A stretch of 50,656 bases of DNA from Roseiflexaceae bacterium (lineage in GTDB: Bacteria > Chloroflexota > Chloroflexia > Chloroflexales > Roseiflexaceae): the NCBI GenBank assembly GCA_947450095.1, contig CANFUF010000011.1, forward strand, positions 1-50,656, in the 5' to 3' direction. The first letter of the stretch is position 1. Each line of letters begins with the position of its first letter. The position numbers and the translations under genes are program-made. The notes below the pieces were generated by a model. It was given only the letters and a program-made list of their open reading frames with translations, was not told where the DNA came from and searched no databases. Positions 44,535 to 50,656 of the stretch are shown piece by piece.

Positions 44535-44609
44535 TTGCGCAGTATTGTGCGCAAAATCATGCGTATGCTGATAATAGCATGTTGGCTACCGCGTGTGGTA
44601 TGCCACACG
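44535..44609. promoter_or_regulatory. Dyads and 12-bp-spaced repeats between the antirepressor-like gene and larC
   Basis: TTGCGCA and TGCGCAA (44535-44541, 44548-44554) form a 7-bp dyad. TGCGCA, TGCGCA and TGCGTA recur at 44536, 44548 and 44560, exactly 12 bp apart. ATCATGC occurs directly at 44522 and 44556. CGTGTGG-TATG-CCACACG (44592-44609) forms a second dyad just before the larC Shine-Dalgarno site. They suggest operators acting on one or both divergent genes; the binding protein is unknown. Confidence 0.45.
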
Positions 44610-44627
44610 GAAATACCGGAGGAATCT

Positions 44628-45788
44628 ATGGCGCGTGTGCTTTATTTTGATTGTTTTTCGGGTATCAGTGGTGATATGACCCTCGGCGCCTTATGTGACG
44701 TGGGGCTTGATGTAGCTGCATTACGTACTATGCTCGACGGTCTGGCCGTGCCAGGCTGGCAGATCGAGGCCCGTGCCGAAATGCGCAGCTGGTTGGCGGG
44801 CACGCAAATGTATGTCGAGGCCCCCGAGCAGACCACCCATCGCCATTTGCACGATGTCAATCAAATCATCAGCCAAGCCCAACTCCCCGAGCGGGTCAAA
44901 CGCGATGCGGTGGCGATGTTTACCACCTTAGCCGAAGCTGAAGCCAAGGTGCATGGCGTCACCCCCAACGATGTCCACTTCCACGAAGTAGGCGCGCTTG
45001 ATGCGATTGTCGATATTGTAGGGGTGGCTGCTGGACTTTATTTGTTGGGGATTGAAAAAGTCTACGCCTCGCCATTGCCGTTGGGCAACGGCTGGGTGCG
45101 GGCAGCGCATGGCGAATTGCCCGTGCCGGCGCCGGCCACGCTCAATATTTTGAGTGCGGTGCAGGCGCCGATTATCCCCGATGCCGCCACGTTTGAATTG
45201 GTGACCCCCACGGGGGCAGCAATCGTGGCCACCTTGGCAGAATTCCGGCGGCCAGCCATGCACGTCACCCGGGTGGGGTACGGTTTTGGTCGCAAAAAAA
45301 GCGAACGTCCCAACGCCTTGCGCGTCTGGTTGGGCGATACTGCCACTCCCGTCGATACCGTCATCCAACTGGAATGTAACATTGATGATCAAACGGCTGA
45401 GCAATTGGCATATGTGTGTGAGTTGTTGATGCACCAAGGGGCGCGTGACGTCTGGCAAACGCCGATTGTGATGAAAAAAAGTCGTGCCGCCATCATGTTG
45501 TCGGTGCTATGCGACGAGCCCCACGAAGCGGCGTTAGTCGACACGATTATGCGCCAAACCAGTACCCTCGGCATGCGCCGTCAAATCGTCGAACGCCATG
45601 TGGCCGAGCGGTCATTTACCACGGTGACTACGCCCTATGGTGATATTCGGGTCAAGCACAAAATATGGCAGGGTGATGCGGTGAGTGGCGCTCCCGAATA
45701 TGCTGATTGTGCCGCAGCTGCGACGCAGCACAATGTGCCAATTCAACAGATATATGCGGTAGTTCACGCATTGTTAACACAACGATGA
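44628..45788 (+). CDS. larC: Nickel insertion protein LarC (nickel-pincer cofactor synthesis)
   Basis: The 386-residue protein begins YFDCFSGISGDMTLGALCDVG, the DUF111/LarC signature, and continues with HRHLHDVNQII, VHFHEVGALDAIVDIVG, GNGWVRAAHGELPVPAPAT and LVTPTGAAIV; ECNIDDQTAE marks the C-terminal domain. LarC inserts nickel into the pincer cofactor of lactate racemase and related enzymes. The whole protein is in one frame, unlike forms that need a programmed frameshift. The start at 44628 has GGAGGA upstream; the extension to 44511 has no similarity. LarA, LarB and LarE are not in the window. Confidence 0.92.
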   Translation: MARVLYFDCFSGISGDMTLGALCDVGLDVAALRTMLDGLAVPGWQIEARAEMRSWLAGTQMYVEAPEQTTHRHLHDVNQIISQAQLPERVKRDAVAMFTTLAEAEAKVHGVTPNDVHFHEVGALDAIVDIVGVAAGLYLLGIEKVYASPLPLGNGWVRAAHGELPVPAPATLNILSAVQAPIIPDAATFELVTPTGAAIVATLAEFRRPAMHVTRVGYGFGRKKSERPNALRVWLGDTATPVDTVIQLECNIDDQTAEQLAYVCELLMHQGARDVWQTPIVMKKSRAAIMLSVLCDEPHEAALVDTIMRQTSTLGMRRQIVERHVAERSFTTVTTPYGDIRVKHKIWQGDAVSGAPEYADCAAAATQHNVPIQQIYAVVHALLTQR

Positions 45789-45910
45789 TATATAGTAGAT
45801 TATTTTCGTGTATACTACGAGTATCCAACTGTGTCTTAATGAAAAGGCAATGTGACCACGATGGTCGGCGATTGGCGCCTGGCCGTTGTCATGTATGAGG
45901 AGGATTGACG

Positions 45911-46906
45911 TTGGAATTATTGCAAACAATCAAAAACCGCATCGCATTGGTATTCCCAGGCCAAGGATCGCAGTACGTGGGGATGGGGCGTTTGTTGTAC
46001 AACGTTTCACCGGCGGCGCGGCGTATTTTTGATCGTGCAGATGAGGTTCTTGGGTTTTCACTTACCACGCTCTGCTTTGAGGGACCGCAAAGTGAGCTCG
46101 ATGATACGATGAATGCGCAACCAGCGATTTTGGCGGTAAGTATCGCTTGTCTCGATGCCTTGCGTGAGCGTCTCAACCCCCTCGGTATCAATATATTACC
46201 TGCCATGGTGGCTGGACATAGCCTCGGTGAGTTTACTGCTATGGTTGCGGCTGGCGCCCTCGAATTCGAAGAAGCCTTGTTGCTGGTACGTGAACGCGGC
46301 CGCTTGATGAAAGAATCTTCCATCGAGCGCCCCGGTGGCATGGCTGCAGTGATTGGCTTGAACGAACAACAGCTGCAGGCCGTGGTCGACGAATCACAAT
46401 CCCACGGCGTCGTGACCATGGCGAACTCCAATTCACCTGGCCAAACGGTGCTGTCTGGTGAAGTGGGTGCCTTGTTGTGGGCCATGGATTTGGCCAAAGC
46501 CCGTGGTGCCAAACTGGTGCAACGCTTGGCCGTATCGATTGCCTCGCATTCCCCGTTGATGCAACAAGCCTCGGTGCACTTTTCTGAATTGTTGAGCCAT
46601 GTCAACATGCGCCCACCAATTGTGCCGTTGATTGCCAATATCAGCGCCCAAATGCTTAATTCCGTCGAAGAACTGCGTCACGAGCTTAATGGTCAATTGA
46701 CCCGTCCCGTGCAATGGACCAATAGCGTCCATACCATGGTCGAACACGGCGTCGAGACCTTTATCGAGCTTGGCCCCAAACAAGTGTTGACCGGCTTGAT
46801 TCGCCGCATCAACAGCCAAGTACAAACCTTGAGCCTGTCTGATGTCGAAATTGTCAAATTATTGTATCCATCAGAAAACGATGCTTCCGCATCGCTCACT
46901 GCCTAA
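45911..46906 (+). CDS. fabD: Malonyl-CoA:ACP transacylase
   Basis: The 331-residue enzyme transfers malonyl from CoA to acyl carrier protein. It has VFPGQGSQYVGMG near the N-terminus, the catalytic serine in GHSLGEF (Ser104), and a distal histidine in ASHSPLM; ELGPKQVLTGL lies near the C-terminus. The start is TTG at 45911, because AGGAGGA (45897-45903) is seven bases upstream; an earlier TTG is too close. fabF starts 14 bp after its stop. No acpP, fabG or fabH gene is adjacent, so this is a partial fatty acid cluster. Confidence 0.93.
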   Translation: MELLQTIKNRIALVFPGQGSQYVGMGRLLYNVSPAARRIFDRADEVLGFSLTTLCFEGPQSELDDTMNAQPAILAVSIACLDALRERLNPLGINILPAMVAGHSLGEFTAMVAAGALEFEEALLLVRERGRLMKESSIERPGGMAAVIGLNEQQLQAVVDESQSHGVVTMANSNSPGQTVLSGEVGALLWAMDLAKARGAKLVQRLAVSIASHSPLMQQASVHFSELLSHVNMRPPIVPLIANISAQMLNSVEELRHELNGQLTRPVQWTNSVHTMVEHGVETFIELGPKQVLTGLIRRINSQVQTLSLSDVEIVKLLYPSENDASASLTA

Positions 46907-46920
46907 ACGAGGCCTTATTT

Positions 46921-48159
46921 ATGCGACGTGTGGTAATTACTGGAGTCGGGGCGGTGACGCCGTTAGGCAATGACATGGCGACCACTTGGCAGGCCTTGTG
47001 TGCCGGTCAGAGTGGTGTGCGCCCGATTACTCGATTTGATGCAAGTGGCTACGCTGTGCGGATTGCCGGCGAAGTCCAAAACTTTGTGCTTGATGCGGCG
47101 ATTGACCCCCGTGAAGCCCGGCGCGCATCGCAATACGTGCGCTATGCCCTCAACGCCAGCCTCGAGGCGTTGCGTAACGCCCAACTCGACCCCACCACGA
47201 TGGACCGTGAACGCCTCGGTGTGATTTATGGTACTGGTGCCGGTGGGATTGATTTAATTGGTGAAAACGTCGAAATCCTGCGTGACAAAGGGACGCGCCG
47301 TGTCGCCCCTACCCTGATCGCCAACATGATTGACGACGCGGCGTCGGGCTATATCGCCATCCAAACCGGCGCCCTCGGACCCAATATGGCGATTGTGGCG
47401 GCTTGTTCGACGGGTGGCCATAATATCGGCGAAGCCTTCGAAACCATCCGCCGTGATGACGCCGATGTGATTATTACAGGCGGTGCCGAATCACCAATCG
47501 TACCAGTGATTGTGTCGTCGTTTACCAATATGCGTGGTCTCGCTGGTGACAACGAAAACCCGGCTGCGGCCTGTAAGCCATTCGACGCCCGCCGCGACGG
47601 CTTCGTGCTCTCCGAAGGCGCCGGCGCGCTCATCCTCGAAGAACTCGAGCATGCCTTACGCCGTGGTGCCCCCATCATCGCCGAGGTGATTGGCTACGGC
47701 AACAGCAACGATGCCAAAGACATGATTGCTGCTGGTGATGATGGTGCTGGTCCGGCGCGGGCCATGAAAATGGCCATCCGTAAAGCAGGCATCGATCCCC
47801 TCACCGTTGATTACGTCAATGCCCACGGTACGGGTACGCCACTCAATGACATGGCCGAAACCCGCGCCATCAAAATTGTCTTTGGTGACCACGCCTATCA
47901 AATGCTGGTCAACTCTTCCAAATCAATGTTGGGGCATATGATGGGCGCTGCCGGCGCCGTCGAATGCATCATCGCTGCCTTGAGTGTGCAGCACGGTGTG
48001 GTGCATCCTACGTTGAATCTGGTAGAAGCAGACCCCGATTGTGACCTCGATTATGTGCCAGGTGTGGCTCGCCACGCCGATGTACGCATCGCCTTGTCCA
48101 ATTCAATTGGCCTCGGTGGGCATAATTCGGCACTGATTGTGCGACGCTACGAAGCCTAA
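46921..48159 (+). CDS. fabF: Beta-ketoacyl-ACP synthase II
   Basis: The 412-residue condensing enzyme extends fatty acyl-ACP with malonyl-ACP. Start MRRVVITGVGAVTPLGNDM, the catalytic Cys162 in VAACSTGGHNIGEA, and the two histidines in NAHGTGTPLND and KSMLGHMMGAAGAVE form the Cys-His-His triad of KAS I/II. Length and NSIGLGGHN at the C-terminus support FabF. GAGG precedes the ATG by eight bases. It follows fabD directly and ends at a strong terminator shared with gatD. Confidence 0.95.
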   Translation: MRRVVITGVGAVTPLGNDMATTWQALCAGQSGVRPITRFDASGYAVRIAGEVQNFVLDAAIDPREARRASQYVRYALNASLEALRNAQLDPTTMDRERLGVIYGTGAGGIDLIGENVEILRDKGTRRVAPTLIANMIDDAASGYIAIQTGALGPNMAIVAACSTGGHNIGEAFETIRRDDADVIITGGAESPIVPVIVSSFTNMRGLAGDNENPAAACKPFDARRDGFVLSEGAGALILEELEHALRRGAPIIAEVIGYGNSNDAKDMIAAGDDGAGPARAMKMAIRKAGIDPLTVDYVNAHGTGTPLNDMAETRAIKIVFGDHAYQMLVNSSKSMLGHMMGAAGAVECIIAALSVQHGVVHPTLNLVEADPDCDLDYVPGVARHADVRIALSNSIGLGGHNSALIVRRYEA

Positions 48160-48173
48160 GCGGTAAATAGACG

Positions 48174-48214
48174 AATCAGGGGGTGGCACATCACGTGCCG
48201 CCCCCTGATTTTTT
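48174..48214. terminator. Terminator between fabF and the convergent gatD
   Basis: Outer arms AATCAGGGGG (48174-48183) and their complement (48201-48210) pair. The inner GGCAC/GTGCC adds five pairs, joined by one G-U pair, giving a stem of 16 bp with a 5-nt loop. Five or more T residues follow on the plus strand. It starts 15 nt past the fabF stop. Confidence 0.9.
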
Positions 48215-48226
48215 GTGGCACCGGGA

Positions 48227-48964
48227 TTATTTTTGTGACACCGTCCGGGCCAGCATCACGTCGTGGGCATGTCGTTCACTTGTATCGTCGAGTGGTGGTA
48301 GGCTGACGCTGCCGTAGCGCCGTTCAAGCGCCTGGGTGATGAGGTAATCGGCAAAGTGAGGGTTCTTGGGTAATAGTGAGCCATGCAGGTAGCAGCCAAA
48401 GGTATTGTAGACGTGGGCACCCTCACTACCGTCTTCGCCGTTGTTGCCTGCCCCCGCCAAGACCCGTCCCAGCGGGCGGGCGCCGCTGCCCACATAGGTA
48501 CGCCCACTATGATTTTCGAAGCCAATCAAGGTTTGCGGCGCAATCGGTAAATCGGTTTGTACGGCCAGATTGCCGATCAGGCGTTTGGTGCCACCGATGG
48601 TATGCACGTCGAGGGCGCCGATGCCGGGCAGTTTTTCGCCGGTATGGGTCAAAAAATAATTCCCCAACAGCTGATAGCCACCACAGATTGCCAGCATCAC
48701 TAGGCCATCGCGGAGCGCCGCACATAAATTGATCCCGTGGCGGTTGACAAAATCGTCGGCGATGAGCGATTGCCCACTATCTTGGCCACCCCCAAAAAAA
48801 CAAATATCGTAGCTCGCCCAGTCAACCTGCATGCCAGGCTGGATGGCAGTGACCTCGTATGCGAGGTTGCGCCAGGCACAACGCTGTTGTAAGGCGATGA
48901 TATTCCCGCGGTCACCATAGATATTCATTTGGGCTGGGTAAATATGCCCGATACGTAACTGCAT
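48227..48964 (-). CDS. gatD: Type 1 glutamine amidotransferase, lipid II isoglutaminyl synthase GatD-like
   Basis: The 245-residue protein begins LRIGHIYPAQMNIYGDRGN and has the nucleophile Cys94 in LAICGGYQLLG, then IGFENHSGRTYVG and GCYLHGSLLPKNPHFADYLI with the catalytic histidine. This is the CobB/CobQ-type GATase subfamily of GatD, which supplies ammonia to MurT for amidating D-Glu of lipid II. Adenosylcobyrate synthase domains look related but are longer. The start at 48964 has AAGGAGG four bases upstream; the in-frame extension to 49102 enters the repeat region. MurT, normally adjacent, is not in the window. Confidence 0.88.
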   Translation of the reverse strand: MQLRIGHIYPAQMNIYGDRGNIIALQQRCAWRNLAYEVTAIQPGMQVDWASYDICFFGGGQDSGQSLIADDFVNRHGINLCAALRDGLVMLAICGGYQLLGNYFLTHTGEKLPGIGALDVHTIGGTKRLIGNLAVQTDLPIAPQTLIGFENHSGRTYVGSGARPLGRVLAGAGNNGEDGSEGAHVYNTFGCYLHGSLLPKNPHFADYLITQALERRYGSVSLPPLDDTSERHAHDVMLARTVSQK

Positions 48965-49004
48965 AAGGCCTCCTTTTCGCATATAGATGCATTTTATCAC
49001 GCTT

Positions 49005-49320
49005 TGTGGGTATACCCACAAATCCCACAGTATCCCACATTTAATGTGGGATACTGTGGTTATCCACGACCTATACGCACTCAATCCACTAGTTATCCAC
49101 AATTTTATGTGGGATATGTGGATAACTTTTTTGTGATTAAACTTGTGGGTAAATGTGGGATACTCCGTGTTTTGGGCAGTCTAATCGCATAGGTGGGATA
49201 ATGTGGGATAGTTTAGTTATCCACATTTTACACATCCACCGAGAACCGTGTTTTGGCGCATTAGGACGCCAATTTGCGATAATGTGGGATAATTTTAGTT
49301 ATCCACATTTTGTGGATAAC
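49005..49320. other. Dense DnaA-box array interleaved with TGTGGGATA motifs
   Basis: The 418-bp gap between gatD and sbcD holds exact DnaA boxes TTATCCACA at 49093-49101, 49217-49225 and 49299-49307, and on the minus strand at 49117-49125 and 49311-49319; a one-mismatch box is at 49060-49068. A second motif, TGTGGGATA, occurs at 49045, 49108, 49154, 49202 and 49283, and inverted at 49031. Two dyads stand out: TATCCCACAT-TTA-ATGTGGGATA (arms 49031-49040, 49044-49053) and the box pair at 49298-49320. TGTGGGTATACCCACA (49005-49020) is a third palindrome. Such density resembles an origin or a DnaA-titration (datA-like) site. No gene is encoded. Confidence 0.78.
49165..49310. repeat. 81-82 bp tandem repeat inside the DnaA-box array
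   Basis: Two units share CCGTGTTTTGG (49165, 49246), TAATGTGGGATA (49199, 49280) and TTAG-TTATCCACA-TTTT (49213, 49295) in the same order. The first two are spaced 81 bp and the last 82 bp. The 20-25 bp between the first and second blocks differ, so selection seems to preserve only the motifs. Confidence 0.7.
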
Positions 49321-49382
49321 TTTGGGGCGTTGACGATTGCTACAAGGCACTTTAGAATACAAGTAACGAAAGTGAGGCGACG

Positions 49383-50627
49383 ATGGTGCGAGTATTACAT
49401 ATCGCTGATTTGCATATTGGGGTCGAAAATTACGGTCATTTTGATGTAACGCGTGGCATGCATACGCGGTTGATAGATTTTTTGGCATCGTTCGACCAAG
49501 CCATCGATATTGGCTTGGCTGCCGGGGTTGATTTAGTGTTGATTGCGGGCGACATGTTCAAAACCCGCAATCCCCCGCCCCGCTTGCAACGCGAATTCGC
49601 TGAGCGGATTCGCCGGTTGCATGCCCACAAAATCCCGGTGTTGATGGTGGTAGGCAATCACGACGTGGCACCGGGGCGTGATTCAGCTAACTCAGTGAGT
49701 GTCTACGAAGGTTTGCAATTTGCTGGTGTCGACATTGCCCGCAAGCCGGCTGTGTATCGCTATCAGACCACCAACGGCGCGTTAGCGATTATTGCAATGC
49801 CATGGATTATGCGCGAAGTGTTTTTGAGTAACAACGATGCCCTGCGCGTGGTGGGGTTGAGTGAGCAAGAAGCCGAGATTTTGCGGGTCGTCGAAGCCTA
49901 TATCGCCGATCAAACCGATATCCTGCTCGCCGAAGATCCCCAGCGCCCGATTATCGTCAGTTATCATGGCACCGTTGCTGGTGCAGTGTCTGGTTTTGAA
50001 AAACAATTAACGCTGGGACGTGAAATCCAACTGCCCCAATCGGTGTTGACCCCGATAGGCGTCGATTATGTGGCGCTCGGGCACGTACATAAACACCAAT
50101 GCCTGCGCCAATCGCCGCCGGTAGTCTATTCGGGGAGCATCGAGCGCATCGACTTCGGCGAAATCAACGAAGCCAAAGGATGTGTGCTAGTGGCGTTTGA
50201 CAGTAAACAGACCACCTGGGAATTTGTGCCGTTAGCCAGTCGGCCGTTTATTGAAATAACTGTCGATGTGCAACAAAGTGGTGATACGCCGATGGAGCGG
50301 ATCGAGTTAGCGATAAGCCGCAAAACCCTGACCGATGCCATCGTTAAACTCGAAATCACCGTTGCACCTGCTCAAAAATCATTGGTGAGCGAACGGCAAA
50401 TTCGGCAGCTCCTCGAACTCGCTGGGGTGGCGCACGTGGCTCGGATTATCATTGAAACGCCCGCACAAAAAGAAGGCCGGATTGTTGATAATATGCGCAG
50501 TGACGATATTCCGACGCCTATGGTGGCGCTCGAAAAATATTTACGGCAAAAAGAGCAATCTGAACAAGAACTAGCCCTGATTTTGGAACTAGGACGTACG
50601 ATTATCGAATCACGCGAAGGGGCGTGA
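49383..50627 (+). CDS. sbcD: Exonuclease SbcD (Mre11 family)
   Basis: The 414-residue metallophosphoesterase nuclease forms the SbcCD complex, which cuts hairpins and protein-blocked DNA ends. Motifs are HIADLHIG (Asp9, His11), LIAGDMF, VVGNHD, YHGTV and LGHVHKHQ, followed by YSGSIERIDFGE and the C-terminal cap region. GAGG lies five bases before the ATG. The next gene probably begins 19 bp after its stop, as expected for sbcC. It is adjacent to the repeat-rich DnaA-box array, which contains many palindromes of the kind SbcCD processes when they extrude. Confidence 0.93.
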   Translation: MVRVLHIADLHIGVENYGHFDVTRGMHTRLIDFLASFDQAIDIGLAAGVDLVLIAGDMFKTRNPPPRLQREFAERIRRLHAHKIPVLMVVGNHDVAPGRDSANSVSVYEGLQFAGVDIARKPAVYRYQTTNGALAIIAMPWIMREVFLSNNDALRVVGLSEQEAEILRVVEAYIADQTDILLAEDPQRPIIVSYHGTVAGAVSGFEKQLTLGREIQLPQSVLTPIGVDYVALGHVHKHQCLRQSPPVVYSGSIERIDFGEINEAKGCVLVAFDSKQTTWEFVPLASRPFIEITVDVQQSGDTPMERIELAISRKTLTDAIVKLEITVAPAQKSLVSERQIRQLLELAGVAHVARIIIETPAQKEGRIVDNMRSDDIPTPMVALEKYLRQKEQSEQELALILELGRTIIESREGA

Positions 50628-50645
50628 TTTGAGTAAAGGCGTGAT

Positions 50646-50656
50646 ATGAAAGCAGT
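50646..50656 (+). CDS. Start of a following gene, probably sbcC (truncated by window end)
   Basis: ATGAAAGCAGT at 50646-50656 follows the sbcD stop by 18 nt, with AAAGG about six bases upstream. Only MKA can be read. SbcC usually lies directly downstream of SbcD and often begins Met-Lys, so this is the likely identity from context only. Confidence 0.4.

Noticed and set aside
49005-49320. Possible CRISPR array from repeated short motifs
   Set aside because: Motifs are 9 bp, in both orientations and irregularly spaced, with no uniform repeat-spacer units.
1-50656. tRNA or rRNA genes
   Set aside because: No cloverleaf-type T-arm GGTTCGAnTCC or rRNA segments were recognised by eye; a covariance-model scan could not be run.

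Overview
The window is a gene-dense bacterial chromosome segment of about 50% GC by eye. I see no rRNA, tRNA, CRISPR array, insertion sequence or prophage block. The gene set is housekeeping-like: short-form Pgi, MurJ, MltG, Rex, RimO, TypA, a GatD-type amidotransferase, OppD/OppF and a P1B-4 metal ATPase. Strong Shine-Dalgarno sites and the GatD gene (peptidoglycan amidation, typical of monoderm lineages) suggest Chloroflexota, perhaps a Herpetosiphon-like member of the Chloroflexia. This is an inference; no database search was possible.

Layout. 0-0.27 kb is AT-rich, with a long perfect hairpin. 0.27-9.34 kb is entirely minus strand: a GABA-degradation-like operon (gabT, GNAT, aldehyde dehydrogenase), a heterodimeric ABC exporter pair and typA. 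9.34-9.98 kb is non-coding, with a cluster of DnaA boxes beside an AT-rich stretch, and is the best oriC candidate by composition. 10-24 kb holds a bifunctional-nuclease-domain gene, a LysM/SH3/M23 wall hydrolase with murJ, a Nudix gene, ccdA, an FAD oxidoreductase, oppDF, the P1B-4 ATPase, dcd, a RodZ-like gene, yajQ and rimO. 24-34 kb holds a BlaI-type repressor, a prenyl synthase with a glycosyltransferase, coaE, an amidohydrolase fused to a CYTH domain, pgi between two small Cys-motif proteins, a Sua5-type tsaC and a flavin reductase. 34-44 kb holds mscS, rex, hisC-ugd, a parS site, aroE, mltG, a HEAT/SH3 membrane protein, an aminotransferase and a LOG-family gene. 44-50.6 kb holds a P22-antirepressor-like gene, larC, fabD-fabF, gatD, a second and denser DnaA-box array, and sbcD with the first bases of a probable sbcC.

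The most notable feature is the origin-type DNA. Two intergenic DnaA-box clusters lie 40 kb apart (9.45-9.87 and 49.0-49.32 kb). An exact match to the ParB parS consensus lies between them (38.12 kb). No dnaA, dnaN, parA or parB is present. The 49 kb cluster interleaves the box TTATCCACA with a second repeated motif, TGTGGGATA, and includes an 81-82 bp tandem repeat. It may be a second origin element, a DnaA-titration locus, or the true origin.

The most unusual protein is the MTA/SAH-deaminase-like amidohydrolase with a C-terminal CYTH domain (27.8-29.8 kb). Several genes lack their usual partners here: OppDF without permeases, GatD without MurT, LarC without LarA/B/E, BlaI without BlaR1.
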